This document shows positions 17,224 to 26,414 of a DNA stretch of 64,000 nucleotides, in pieces. The notes below the pieces were generated by a model that made no database searches, was not told where the DNA came from, and saw only the letters and a list, made by a program, of their open reading frames with translations. The position numbers were made by a program, and so were the translations under genes. Location: contig NZ_SMTL01000002.1 of assembly GCF_004358025.1 (NCBI RefSeq), positions 62,001 through 126,000 on the forward strand, in the 5' to 3' direction. The stretch comes from Rhizobium deserti. Lineage in GTDB: Bacteria; Pseudomonadota; Alphaproteobacteria; Rhizobiales; Rhizobiaceae. How positions within the stretch are numbered: position 1 is the stretch's first letter; each line of letters opens with the position of its first letter.

Positions 17224-18498
17224 TCAGGCGTGTGTTTCGAGCCAGATCGAGATGACGTTTTCCAAGGCCTCGACCAGCTTTTCGTCTTCCAGCTCTTCGA
17301 CAATCTCGGCCACGAAGGCATTGACCAGCATCGCCCGGGCCTTGTTTTCCGGAACCCCGCGCGCCATCAGGTAGAACAGGTGGTTCCTGTCGATATCGGC
17401 AACGGTCGCGCCGTGGCCGCAGATGACATCGTCGGCGAAGATTTCCAGCTCGGGCTTGACGGAAAAGTCGCCGTCGTCCGACATCAACAGCGTGTTGCAG
17501 GCCATTTTCGCGTCGGTCTTCTGGGCATCCGGCGCAACCCGGATCATACCCTGGAAAACGCCGCTGGCGCGATCGAACACGACATTGCGGATTGTCTCGG
17601 TGGAATTTGTATGCGGCACGTTGTGACCGAGCACCAAGGTCACATCCGTATGGCTGTCGCCGCCCAGCAGGTTGACGCCGCGAAGCATGAGTTCGGCGCC
17701 CTCGCCGGCCACTTCGATCCGCAATTCCTGGCGCACCAGCTTGCCGCCGGCATTGACCACGAAGAGACGCAGCTTGGCACCGGTGCCGAGCTGGACGCGG
17801 ATCTGGCCGAGATGCGTGTCGGCGGCACCCTGCTGCTGCAGGATGATCCAGGTCGCCTCGGCGCTCTCTTCAACAACGATGTCACTGATGGAGGACACAA
17901 AGGCCGCCTCGCCCGTCACCGTCTGGTGACGCTCGATAATCGTTGCCCTGGAGCGTGCGCCGAAGGAAACCGGAAAGCGCGTATGGATCTGTCCACCTGC
18001 ATGCAGCGTCTGAAGCTCGATCGGCTCTTCCAGCTGAAGATCGGCAGGCAGGGTCAGCGCAAAGCCATCACGCACAAAACTGCCGTTGATGCGGCCAATC
18101 GCATCGTCGCTGCCGCGCGCAGTCAGACCTGAAACCGCTGAGCCATCCGCAAGCCGTTCTTTGAAGGATGCGAGATCGACACCTTCGACCGTAGTCCTGG
18201 TATCTGCCGATCCCTGCAGGACCGACAGGATGGTCGCACCTTCAACGAGCGGCGCGATCGGGTCGATCGCAGCCACTGCGGTCGCATCGGGGATGCTCTT
18301 CAGCAGCGTCTTGAGGTCGGTGTAATGCCAGGACTCGATGCGGCGGGTCGGCAGACCCGACTTCTTCAAGTCGTCCAGCAACCTGTCGCGGGTACCGATA
18401 ACGGCGCCGTCGCCGGGCAGTTCGCCGATCTGCTGGGCAAACGCCTCGATCAGAGCCGTCTCGGCCACTGTCAGCCGGCTTGTCGTCTGCATGTTCAT
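17224..18498 (-). CDS. sufD: Fe-S scaffold subunit SufD
   Basis: This 424-aa subunit of the SufBC2D scaffold has the right-handed beta-helix core (about residues 100-340) and the C-terminal helical SufC-binding region (FYLMARGVPENKARAMLVNA), with the conserved histidine in ICGHGATVADID. ATG 18498 follows AAGGAT at about seven bases; the frame opens earlier inside sufC but without support. It is the fifth of the eight genes in the operon. Confidence 0.94.
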   Translation of the reverse strand: MNMQTTSRLTVAETALIEAFAQQIGELPGDGAVIGTRDRLLDDLKKSGLPTRRIESWHYTDLKTLLKSIPDATAVAAIDPIAPLVEGATILSVLQGSADTRTTVEGVDLASFKERLADGSAVSGLTARGSDDAIGRINGSFVRDGFALTLPADLQLEEPIELQTLHAGGQIHTRFPVSFGARSRATIIERHQTVTGEAAFVSSISDIVVEESAEATWIILQQQGAADTHLGQIRVQLGTGAKLRLFVVNAGGKLVRQELRIEVAGEGAELMLRGVNLLGGDSHTDVTLVLGHNVPHTNSTETIRNVVFDRASGVFQGMIRVAPDAQKTDAKMACNTLLMSDDGDFSVKPELEIFADDVICGHGATVADIDRNHLFYLMARGVPENKARAMLVNAFVAEIVEELEDEKLVEALENVISIWLETHA

Positions 18499-18520
18499 GA
18501 CAACATCCTTCCCGCGGGCT

Positions 18521-19276
18521 TCAAGCCGCTTCGCCGATGATATCGGCGTAGCCATTCGCTTCCAGTTCAAGCGCAAGCGCCTTGTCGCCCGAGCGGATGA
18601 TCTGGCCCTTGTAAAGAACATGGACCGTGTCCGGAACGATGTAGTCGAGCAGGCGCTGGTAATGGGTGATGACGATGGTCGCCCGATCCGGCGACTTCAA
18701 CGCGTTGACGCCGTCGGCGACGATCTTCAGCGCGTCGATGTCGAGACCCGAATCCGTCTCGTCGAGGATGCAGAGACTAGGCTCGAGCAGTGCCATCTGC
18801 AGGATTTCAGCGCGTTTCTTCTCACCGCCGGAAAAGCCGACGTTCAGCGGGCGACGCAACATGGCCTGGTCGATCTTCAGCTGCTCGGCAGCTTCCTTGA
18901 CGCGGCGGATGAAGTCCGGCGTCGTCAGCTCCGCTTCGCCGCGTGCCTTGCGCTGCTCGTTCATCGCGACTTTGAGAAACTGCATGGTGGCGACTCCCGG
19001 GATTTCCACCGGATACTGGAAGGCGAGGAAGACGCCCTTTGCGGCGCGCTCTGCCGGATCGAGTTCGAGGATGTTCTCACCATTCAGCAAAACTTCGCCC
19101 TCGGTCACTTCGTAATCCTCGCGGCCGGAAAGGATGTAGGAGAGCGTCGACTTGCCGGAGCCGTTCGGCCCCATGATGGCAGCCACTTCGCCTGCCTTGA
19201 CGGTCAGGTTCAGGCCACGGATGATCTCGGTGCCATCTTCGGCAATACGGGCGTGCAGGTTCTTGATCTCAAGCAT
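18521..19276 (-). CDS. sufC: Fe-S assembly ATPase SufC
   Basis: This 251-aa ABC-type ATPase of the SufBC2D complex has Walker A GPNGSGKST (near residue 36), signature FSGGEKKRAEILQ and Walker B LCILDETDSGLDIDALK. It binds SufB and SufD and drives the conformational change needed for cluster assembly. It begins 14 bases after an unrecognised gene that separates it from sufB, an arrangement not normally seen in suf operons. Confidence 0.96.
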   Translation of the reverse strand: MLEIKNLHARIAEDGTEIIRGLNLTVKAGEVAAIMGPNGSGKSTLSYILSGREDYEVTEGEVLLNGENILELDPAERAAKGVFLAFQYPVEIPGVATMQFLKVAMNEQRKARGEAELTTPDFIRRVKEAAEQLKIDQAMLRRPLNVGFSGGEKKRAEILQMALLEPSLCILDETDSGLDIDALKIVADGVNALKSPDRATIVITHYQRLLDYIVPDTVHVLYKGQIIRSGDKALALELEANGYADIIGEAA

Positions 19277-19290
19277 TCTTGTTTCGCTTT

Positions 19291-19968
19291 CTATTCGTCA
19301 ATTTGCTCTGGAGGAGGAAGACGCTTCAGCTCCTCCTCGGTCTTAGGAAGACCGCGCATTTCTTTGCTACCGTGGCCAATAGCTTTCATTATACGTTCGA
19401 AAAGCCCAATAGCTGGTTCCAGCTTCTCAGCCGCCTCACCTACGGCCCCGCTCACCTGAACGAATGCAGCAGTTAGAGCAGACAACCGTGTTCGATCACT
19501 GTCGAGTTCTTTTAGGAATGTATTCAGCTTCGCAAAAAGGCTTTCGCGTTTTTCGATACCAATATCTACAGTGTCTATTCGCTCTTTTATCTTGTTGACG
19601 AGTAAGCGGATGTGATCCTTGTATTCACTGGAGATCTCGACGGCATCGAATACTTCTGAAAATTTCTTCCGTGACTCCCTAAGCATTTTAAGGTCGTACA
19701 ATCCGTCCACGGCTGAAAGATACGCTTTTGCTTCTCCAAAATTCCGCTCTATTTCGCGAGTGACTACTGCCAGCATTTGATCAGAAAGCGAGAATACATC
19801 TGTCGCTTGGACAAGACGGCTACGATAGAGGATAACACTATCCGGCATAGGGTCCCCGTCGTTGTCAACGCGCACAACATCCTCTCGCACTTTTTGGCTG
19901 TAAACCAAGAATGCGTGCTCATCATCCTCAGGCAAGCCATCAAAGAAGGCGCCTCCGTTGCCAGCCAT
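19291..19968 (-). CDS. Unrecognised helical protein inserted between sufB and sufC
   Basis: This is a 225-aa, strongly charged protein that is almost entirely helical. Segments such as MLRESRKKFSEVFDAV and KIKERIDTVDIGIEKRESLF look like coiled coil. It has no cysteine, signal peptide, membrane segment or known motif, and it ends in a proline-rich tail (LKRLPPPEQIDE). The start ATG 19968 lies two bases after the sufB stop, with only a weak GGGG ahead, so translation is probably coupled to sufB. The frame continues upstream through sufB DNA and must not be read as the gene. The region is visibly richer in A+T than its suf neighbours, suggesting later insertion. It is not one of the known Suf components. 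Confidence 0.75.
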   Translation of the reverse strand: MAGNGGAFFDGLPEDDEHAFLVYSQKVREDVVRVDNDGDPMPDSVILYRSRLVQATDVFSLSDQMLAVVTREIERNFGEAKAYLSAVDGLYDLKMLRESRKKFSEVFDAVEISSEYKDHIRLLVNKIKERIDTVDIGIEKRESLFAKLNTFLKELDSDRTRLSALTAAFVQVSGAVGEAAEKLEPAIGLFERIMKAIGHGSKEMRGLPKTEEELKRLPPPEQIDE

Positions 19969-19970
19969 TT

Positions 19971-21440
19971 TTACCCCACACTCCCCTCTAGCGAGATGCC
20001 GATCAGCTTTTGTGCCTCGACGGCAAATTCCATCGGCAGCTGCTGGATGACGTCCTTGACGAAGCCGTTGACGATCAACGCGATCGCCTCTTCTTCCGGG
20101 ATGCCGCGCTGCATGGCGTAGAACTTCTGGTCGTCGGAAATTTTGGAAGTGGTTGCCTCGTGCTCGATCTGCGCCGAGGCGTTCTTCACATCGATGTAAG
20201 GCACCGTATGGGCGCCGCATTTGTCGCCGATCAGCAGGCTATCGCAATTGGTGAAGTTGCGGGCATTCTCCGCCTTGCGGTGGATCGAGACCTGGCCGCG
20301 ATAGGTGTTCTGCGACTTGCCGGCAGAAATCCCCTTGGAGATGATGCGGCTCGACGTGTTCTTGCCGAGATGGATCATCTTCGTGCCTGAATCGATCTGC
20401 TGGTGACCGTTGGACACCGCGATCGAGTAGAACTCGCCGCGGCTGTCGTCGCCGCGCAGGATGCAGCTCGGATATTTCCAGGTGATCGCCGATCCGGTCT
20501 CGACCTGGGTCCAGGAGATCTTGGAGCGGGCGCCACGGCAGTCGCCGCGCTTGGTGACGAAATTGTAGATGCCGCCCTTGCCCTGCGCATCGCCGGGATA
20601 CCAGTTCTGTACCGTCGAATACTTGATTTCGGCGTCATCGAGAGCCACGAGCTCGACCACCGCCGCATGCAGCTGGTTTTCGTCACGCTGCGGCGCGGTG
20701 CAGCCTTCGAGGTAGGAGACATAGGCGCCTTCCTCGGCAATGATCAGCGTCCGCTCGAACTGACCAGTATTCTTTTCGTTGATGCGGAAATAGGTCGACA
20801 ATTCCATCGGGCAACGAACGCCCTTGGGCACGAACACGAAGGAACCGTCGGTGAAGACGGCGGCGTTGAGTGTCGCGTAAAAATTGTCCGTGGTGGAGAC
20901 CACCGTGCCGAGATACTGCTTGATGAGGTCGGGATGCTCGCGGATGGCTTCAGAGATCGACATGAAGATCACGCCGGCCTTCTGGAGTTCCTTCTTGAAC
21001 GTCGTGACGACGGAGACGGAATCGAACACCGCGTCGACGGCGACCTTCGACGTCTGGACGCCGGCCAGGATTTCCTGCTCGCGCAACGGAATGCCGAGCT
21101 TCTCATAAACCCTCAGAAGTTCCGGATCCACGTCCTCGATCGAGGTGGGACCGGACGTTCCCTTCGGAGCCGCATAGTAATAAAGGTCGTTGAAATCGAT
21201 CTTCGGATATTCGACGCGCGCCCAGTTCGGCTCTTCCATGGTCAGCCAGCGGCGGTAGGCGTCGAGACGCCATTCCAGCATCCATTCCGGCTCCTGCTTC
21301 TTGGCCGAAATGAAGCGGATGATGTCTTCCGAAAGACCTTTCGGCGCCTTGTCCACTTCGATGACGGTTTCGAAACCGTATTTGTACTGGTCGATATCGA
21401 TCCGTCGGACCTGATCGACTGTTTCCTGGACAGCAGGCAT
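19971..21440 (-). CDS. sufB: Fe-S scaffold subunit SufB
   Basis: This 489-aa core scaffold protein receives sulfur and iron in the SufBC2D complex. Diagnostic stretches include [40 protein letters not shown] with its conserved cysteine, and the C-terminal SufC-binding segment [23 protein letters not shown] 21440 is chosen because GGAG lies eight bases ahead; an ATG two codons earlier is too close to that SD. It follows the IscS-like gene by about 150 bases. Confidence 0.96.
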   Translation of the reverse strand: MPAVQETVDQVRRIDIDQYKYGFETVIEVDKAPKGLSEDIIRFISAKKQEPEWMLEWRLDAYRRWLTMEEPNWARVEYPKIDFNDLYYYAAPKGTSGPTSIEDVDPELLRVYEKLGIPLREQEILAGVQTSKVAVDAVFDSVSVVTTFKKELQKAGVIFMSISEAIREHPDLIKQYLGTVVSTTDNFYATLNAAVFTDGSFVFVPKGVRCPMELSTYFRINEKNTGQFERTLIIAEEGAYVSYLEGCTAPQRDENQLHAAVVELVALDDAEIKYSTVQNWYPGDAQGKGGIYNFVTKRGDCRGARSKISWTQVETGSAITWKYPSCILRGDDSRGEFYSIAVSNGHQQIDSGTKMIHLGKNTSSRIISKGISAGKSQNTYRGQVSIHRKAENARNFTNCDSLLIGDKCGAHTVPYIDVKNASAQIEHEATTSKISDDQKFYAMQRGIPEEEAIALIVNGFVKDVIQQLPMEFAVEAQKLIGISLEGSVG

Positions 21441-21588
21441 GTTCATTCTCCAAATCTTGCCGGTTCAACTTCCGGCAATTCTTGTCATCATTCTGGGGAA
21501 CTTGTCGTCACCCCTATTTAGGCGCCAGAAGGCGGTTTTCACACCTCTTGGCAAGCAGAAATTGCGCTTCCGCAACATTATGCGCGGC

Positions 21589-22755
21589 TCACGCCGCCTT
21601 CCCCGTCCGCTTCAGACGGGCGGCAATCTTTTCAAAAGCGGCGATTGCTTTGTCGATATCCTCGCCCGTCGTATCCCGGCCAAGCGAGATCCTTAAGGCA
21701 CCCAGCTTCGGGTCCTGACCCATGGCGGTCAGAACATGGCTTTCGCCGACTTTTCCCGCCGAACAGGCCGAGCCTGCCGAAAGGGCGATTCCCTCGATAT
21801 CGAAGGCGATCTGGCCCGTTTCCGACTTCAGCCCGGGAAGCGTGAAGAAGCTGGTATTGGCGACCCGGCCTGCATTCCTGCCATGGATCAGGACATCGGG
21901 CGCGAGTGACCGCATTGCCATCTCAAGCCGATCACGCAAAACACATATAGCCTCGTTACGAACGTGAAGCTCACCGGCATTGGCTTGCGCCGCAGCGCCG
22001 AAGCCGACGATGGCATGAAAGTTTTCAGTGCCGGAACGATGGCCCTTTTCCTGCCCGCCGCCGCGGATCAGCGGTTTCGGCATCGATGTTTCTCCACGGG
22101 AGACAAGCGCACCCACGCCCTTGGGACCTCCGATCTTGTGCGAGGACAGGATCAGGAAATCCGCGTCCAGAGCGCCGATATCGACGGGAATCCGCCCCAC
22201 GGCTTGCACCGCATCGACGACCATCAATCCGCCATGGCTATGGACCATGGCAGCCGCCTCGGCCACCGGCTGGATAATGCCGGTCTCGTTGTTGACGAGC
22301 ATGACGGCCACCATGGGCAGACCAACCGCAGAATCGTGATCCTCGAGCAGAGTTTTGAGGACCGCAAGATCGATGATACCATCTGACGTTACGGCAACTT
22401 CCGTAACGTCAGACGAATCGAAGCGGCCGCCTTCCCGGACTGCCGGGTGTTCGACGGCCGACACGTAGAGCCTGCCGACGTTCAGCGGCGCCCGGCCCAT
22501 GCGAAAATCGGGTGTCAGGACATGATTGGCGGCTTCGGTCGCGCCGCTGGTGAATGTTACGTGAGCCGGTTCGGCGCCGACAAGCGCCGCCACCTGCCGG
22601 CGGGCTTTTTCCAGCGCAGCGCGCGCAGACCTGCCTTCGCCATGAACGGACGAGGCATTCCCAGGCAAGGTCAGTGCGTCCAGCATCGCGGCACGGGCCG
22701 GCTCGCTCAAGGGCGCGGTGGCATTCCAGTCCAGATATGTCCGTTCGCGCGTCAT
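21589..22755 (-). CDS. Cysteine desulfurase, IscS/NifS family (first gene of the suf operon)
   Basis: This 388-aa group I-type cysteine desulfurase has PLP lysine in SSHKIGGPKGVGALV and catalytic cysteine in SAGSACSAGKVGESHVL; the N-terminus starts TYLDWNATAPLSEPARAAM. In rhizobial genomes a second desulfurase of this type heads the suf operon (called sufS2 in some). ATG 22755 matches the family's N-terminal length; the open frame continues to 22980 but those residues do not fit the family. An Irr-box-like site lies about 135 bases upstream. Confidence 0.92.
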   Translation of the reverse strand: MTRERTYLDWNATAPLSEPARAAMLDALTLPGNASSVHGEGRSARAALEKARRQVAALVGAEPAHVTFTSGATEAANHVLTPDFRMGRAPLNVGRLYVSAVEHPAVREGGRFDSSDVTEVAVTSDGIIDLAVLKTLLEDHDSAVGLPMVAVMLVNNETGIIQPVAEAAAMVHSHGGLMVVDAVQAVGRIPVDIGALDADFLILSSHKIGGPKGVGALVSRGETSMPKPLIRGGGQEKGHRSGTENFHAIVGFGAAAQANAGELHVRNEAICVLRDRLEMAMRSLAPDVLIHGRNAGRVANTSFFTLPGLKSETGQIAFDIEGIALSAGSACSAGKVGESHVLTAMGQDPKLGALRISLGRDTTGEDIDKAIAAFEKIAARLKRTGKAA

Positions 22756-22888
22756 TGCCTGATGGGGTTCCGTCTCTAGATAAGGTCGAACCACACATAG
22801 GGTGAGCTTGAGCCGCATTTCCCTTGAAATTTCGGCCACGCTTGCCTTATGAGACATCGCATCGGGCGCCGTTGCAGTGCGCCCCAAG

Positions 22889-22905
22889 TTTCGAATGGTT
22901 CTAAA
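22889..22905 (-). promoter_or_regulatory. Irr box (ICE-like motif) upstream of the suf operon
   Basis: TTTCGAA-TGG-TTCTAAA matches the rhizobial Irr box pattern TTTAGAA-N3-TTCTAAA in all but one arm position. A further TTTAGAA half-site follows at 22912-22918. Its place between the divergent hydrolase gene and the suf operon fits iron- or haem-responsive control of Fe-S assembly. The motif was read by eye. Confidence 0.6.
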
Positions 22906-22994
22906 CTGTGTTTTAGAAAAGCTGAGCGGCTTCGTCAAGTCCAACTCGACATGCCGGCCGGTTTGGAACCTTGAACGCATTGACCGGAGTACCG

Positions 22995-23672
22995 ATGCCC
23001 GAAGTCATTTTCAATGGCCCTGCCGGCCGCCTGGAAGGCCGCTACCAGCCATCCAAGGAAAAGAGCGCGCCGATCGCTATCATCCTGCACCCGCACCCGC
23101 AGTTCGGCGGCACGATGAACAATCAGATCGTCTACCAGTTGTTCTACATGTTTCAGAAGCGCGGCTTCACGACTTTGCGCTTCAACTTCCGCTCGATCGG
23201 GCGCAGCCAGGGCGAATTCGACCACGGTGCGGGCGAACTTTCCGATGCCGCCTCGGCGCTCGACTGGGTACAGAGCCTGCATCCCGATTCCAAGAGCTGT
23301 TGGGTCGCCGGATATTCGTTCGGCGCCTGGATCGGCATGCAGTTGCTCATGCGCCGGCCGGAGATCGAGGGCTTTATGTCCATCGCTCCACAGCCGAACA
23401 TTTATGACTTCTCCTTCCTGGCGCCCTGCCCGTCTTCCGGCCTGATCATCAATGGCGACGCCGACAAGGTCGCGCCGGAAAAGGACGTCAATGGCCTGGT
23501 TGAAAAGCTGAAGACCCAGAAGGGTATCCTGATCACCCATCGCGTGGTGGAAGGTGCGAACCACTTCTTCAACGCCAAGGTCGAGCCGCTGATGGCCGAA
23601 TGCGAGGACTATCTGGACAGGCGCCTGAACGGCGAACTGGTGCCTGAACCGGCAGCCAAGCGCATTCGCTGA
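22995..23672 (+). CDS. Alpha/beta hydrolase (COG2945-like)
   Basis: This 225-aa soluble alpha/beta hydrolase begins MPEVIFNGPAGRLEGRY. It shows the oxyanion segment ILHPHPQFGGTMNN, the nucleophile elbow AGYSFGAWIG (Ser near residue 115), an acid in INGDADKVAP and a histidine in VEGANHFF. This short family is widespread in proteobacteria, without a fixed substrate. GGAG six bases before ATG 22995 sets the start; a TTG at 22971 is also in frame. It is divergent from the suf operon and ends at a strong terminator. Confidence 0.88.
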   Translation: MPEVIFNGPAGRLEGRYQPSKEKSAPIAIILHPHPQFGGTMNNQIVYQLFYMFQKRGFTTLRFNFRSIGRSQGEFDHGAGELSDAASALDWVQSLHPDSKSCWVAGYSFGAWIGMQLLMRRPEIEGFMSIAPQPNIYDFSFLAPCPSSGLIINGDADKVAPEKDVNGLVEKLKTQKGILITHRVVEGANHFFNAKVEPLMAECEDYLDRRLNGELVPEPAAKRIR

Positions 23673-23694
23673 GCCACCTATAACATCTGATTGG

Positions 23695-23721
23695 AAATGG
23701 CCGCTTGTTGCGGCCATTTTT
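23695..23721. terminator. Rho-independent terminator, bidirectional
   Basis: AAATGGCCGC pairs with GCGGCCATTT around a TTGTT loop, followed by a T-run on the plus strand and preceded by A on the other. It ends the hydrolase gene at 23672 and the convergent diguanylate cyclase gene at 23723. Confidence 0.9.
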
Positions 23722-23722
23722 G

Positions 23723-24910
23723 TCAGGGCCTCGTCATGGATTGGGCAGGCCGCGAAGCTTTGGTATTGGCTGCTTGCTGAACTCGGTTGCGGCCGCCACG
23801 CTTGGCCTCGTAAAGCGCCACATCGGCGCGCCGCAGCATCTCCTCCAACTGGTCGGCCGAAACCAGATTGGCGACTCCGAAGCTTGCGGTAACGGTGACG
23901 GATGACGGTATCCCGGCGATATCCATTGCAGCCGTCCCACTTCTCAGCGCGTGGGCAAAAAGGAGAGCGACATCCATCGTCGTATTGGGCAGGAATACGG
24001 CAAATTCCTCACCGCCCATCCGGCCAACAATGGCTTCATTGGGCGCAGAGGAACTTAGAAGCGCGCCGAAGGCACGAATGACCATGTCGCCGGCATGGTG
24101 CCCATAGCTGTCGTTGATATTCTTGAAGTGGTCGAGGTCGCACAGCACCACCGCATGCTGGCCATCGGGCCTGCGGGAAATGGCAGCCTTCACGCCTCGC
24201 TCGAACCCTCTTCGATTGCAGAGCCCTGACAGCAGATCCATTTCCGACTCGTTGCGCTCAGCGGCCATGATTTCCAGCGCGAGCACCGATAAAAGCGTCA
24301 GGCCGACGGCAACCATCAACACTGCGGTAGAGCTCTGCGAGACAAGCGCGTAATTGCTATGGATATAATCCTTGGCCGTCGATCCGGACCCGACAATGAC
24401 GGCAAGCGCGGCTTTGGCGACGAAATGCACCCCGGTCACCAGCAGAAGGATGCCGAGAAACCGATCGCCTGCCAGGCGCCGCGATGAAGAGAGTGCAGGA
24501 AAGGCGCTGGCCAGGACGATGAGTGCGAACGGCGTCTGATAGGAAAAGGCCTGCAACGGCGTTCCCCGCGGCAGGTCGTAGATCGTGTAGCTGAGGATGA
24601 GGCTCGCCACCAGAAATCCGGCGGACATCCACCAGTTGATGCGCAATTCATAAAGCTGCCGAATACCGATATTCAGGAGAAGCATGCCGCCCATCACTGT
24701 TGCGAAAGCGCCAAGTGCCCAGATCTTCGGCCATCCGCTATAGGCGACGCAGAGCTCGCAGACAGCCGATAACGAGGCTATCGCGAAGGCAGCAGCCAGC
24801 CACAGTGCCGCTGTCCGCGATCGGCTTCGGGTCGAAACGACAGCGAAGACTGCGCTGAAGGAAATTGCGACGATGAAGTTCACCGTTAGGAAAAAGACCG
24901 CTCCGTTCAT
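23723..24910 (-). CDS. Diguanylate cyclase with membrane sensor domain
   Basis: This 395-aa protein has about six or seven hydrophobic helices in the first 215 residues, followed by a GGDEF domain (about 225-385). The active-site loop reads MGGEEFAVFLP (GGEEF, a catalytically competent variant), and the metal-binding region is CDLDHFKNINDSYGH. It would make cyclic di-GMP in response to an unknown membrane signal. No RxxD inhibitory site stands out ahead of the GGEEF loop. It is a single-gene unit ending at the bidirectional terminator. Confidence 0.92.
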   Translation of the reverse strand: MNGAVFFLTVNFIVAISFSAVFAVVSTRSRSRTAALWLAAAFAIASLSAVCELCVAYSGWPKIWALGAFATVMGGMLLLNIGIRQLYELRINWWMSAGFLVASLILSYTIYDLPRGTPLQAFSYQTPFALIVLASAFPALSSSRRLAGDRFLGILLLVTGVHFVAKAALAVIVGSGSTAKDYIHSNYALVSQSSTAVLMVAVGLTLLSVLALEIMAAERNESEMDLLSGLCNRRGFERGVKAAISRRPDGQHAVVLCDLDHFKNINDSYGHHAGDMVIRAFGALLSSSAPNEAIVGRMGGEEFAVFLPNTTMDVALLFAHALRSGTAAMDIAGIPSSVTVTASFGVANLVSADQLEEMLRRADVALYEAKRGGRNRVQQAANTKASRPAQSMTRP

Positions 24911-25106
24911 CGCCTGTCACTGGATTTGTTGGAAATGTACCCGATGAGCGCGATGCTAAAGACTGCCCGACAAAAATTGATTAAAATTTCCTGTCCGCGT
25001 CATTCATTTCTCTGATGCCACGCAAAAGCACTTTTGAAGTGATTGTGCCACCAAACAATGTTAGAGGCGCGACCGACCTTCAAAACACCTCTGCCAGAGA
25101 TTGATC

Positions 25107-26360
25107 ATGTCCAGGTTCAAGTCCGACTTCCTCCGCACCCTCGACGAGCGCGGCTTCCTTCACCAGATCTCCGACGAGTCCGGTCTGGACGAGTTGTTTT
25201 CCAAAGAGGTCGTCACTGCCTATATCGGTTTCGACCCGACGGCGCCCAGCCTGCATGCCGGCAGCCTTATCCAGATCATGATGCTGCACTGGATGCAGAA
25301 GACCGGCCACCGGCCGATCTCGCTGATGGGCGGCGGTACGGGCATGGTCGGCGACCCGTCATTCAAGGACGAGGCGCGCCAGCTGATGACGATCGACACG
25401 ATCGAAAGCAATATCGCTTCGATCAAGCGCGTCTTCTCCAACTACCTGAACTACGGCGACGGGAAGACCGGCGCCTTGATGATCAACAATGGGGACTGGC
25501 TGCGTGGCCTGAACTACCTCGAATTCCTGCGCGATGTCGGCCGGCATTTTTCCGTCAACCGAATGCTGTCCTTCGAAAGCGTGAAGACGCGGCTCGACCG
25601 CGAACAGTCGCTGTCTTTCTTGGAATTCAACTACATGATCCTCCAGGCCTACGACTTCGTGGAGCTCAACAAGCGCTACGACGTGCGGCTGCAGATGGGC
25701 GGATCCGACCAATGGGGCAATATCATCAATGGTATCGACCTTGGTCACCGCATGGGAACGCCGCAGCTTTATGCGCTGACCTCCCCGCTGCTGACGACCT
25801 CGTCAGGTGCGAAGATGGGAAAATCGGCCAATGGTGCCGTCTGGCTCAACCCGGATATGCTGACTGCCTATGATTTTTGGCAGTACTGGCGCAATACCGA
25901 GGATGCGGACGTATCCCGGTTCTTGAAGCTCTACACGACGCTGCCCATGGACGAAATCAAACATCTGTCGGAGCTTGGCGGTTCCGAGATCAATGAGGTC
26001 AAGAAGATCCTCGCGACCGAGGTCACGGCCTTCCTGCACGGACGTACGGCCGCCGAAGAAGCCGCCGAGACGGCGCGCAAAACCTTCGAGGAAGGCGCAG
26101 TTTCCGAAAATCTGCCGTCCATCGACGTTCCCTCTGCAGAATTCGAAGCCGGGATCGGCCTGCTCAGCCTGATCGTGCGTGCCGGACTTGCCAGCTCGAA
26201 CGGAGAGGCGCGTCGACATGTGCAGGGCGGCGCAGTGCGCATCAATGACCAGCCGGTCAGCGACGAGCGCAGACTGATCGGAACCGGCGACGTCACCTCG
26301 GACGGCTTGGTCAAGCTTTCGCTGGGCAAGAAGAAGCATATTCTGGTGCGCCCCGCCTGA
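25107..26360 (+). CDS. tyrS: Tyrosyl-tRNA synthetase
   Basis: This 417-aa class I synthetase charges tRNA-Tyr. The HIGH-like motif is [10 protein letters not shown], the tyrosine-binding region [16 protein letters not shown], and the KMSKS-like motif SGAKMGKS; an S4 RNA-binding domain closes the protein ([20 protein letters not shown]). ATG 25107 is chosen over a TTG two codons earlier. It is a single gene ending at a strong terminator. Confidence 0.97.
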   Translation: MSRFKSDFLRTLDERGFLHQISDESGLDELFSKEVVTAYIGFDPTAPSLHAGSLIQIMMLHWMQKTGHRPISLMGGGTGMVGDPSFKDEARQLMTIDTIESNIASIKRVFSNYLNYGDGKTGALMINNGDWLRGLNYLEFLRDVGRHFSVNRMLSFESVKTRLDREQSLSFLEFNYMILQAYDFVELNKRYDVRLQMGGSDQWGNIINGIDLGHRMGTPQLYALTSPLLTTSSGAKMGKSANGAVWLNPDMLTAYDFWQYWRNTEDADVSRFLKLYTTLPMDEIKHLSELGGSEINEVKKILATEVTAFLHGRTAAEEAAETARKTFEEGAVSENLPSIDVPSAEFEAGIGLLSLIVRAGLASSNGEARRHVQGGAVRINDQPVSDERRLIGTGDVTSDGLVKLSLGKKKHILVRPA

Positions 26361-26388
26361 GCGGATGACAGATCATAGTGACGAAGAC

Positions 26389-26414
26389 AAAGGCCGCCTC
26401 CGCGGCCTTTTCTT
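26389..26414. terminator. Rho-independent terminator
   Basis: AAAGGCCGC pairs with GCGGCCTTT around CTCC, followed by TTCTT. It lies 28 bases past the tyrS stop and abuts the stop of the convergent gene at 26413. Confidence 0.9.

Noticed and set aside
16513..18132. Long plus-strand open frame over sufS and sufD
   Set aside because: It is the mirror of two strongly conserved genes, with His/Asp-rich low-information sequence typical of antisense frames in GC-rich DNA.
19969..20220. Extension of the gene between sufB and sufC upstream into sufB
   Set aside because: This part is an out-of-frame reading of SufB codons; ATG 19968 is the first start outside sufB.
22756..22980. N-terminal extension of the first desulfurase gene (to 22980)
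   Set aside because: The extra residues do not match the desulfurase family and would run through the Irr-box region; the start at 22755 gives the normal N-terminus.
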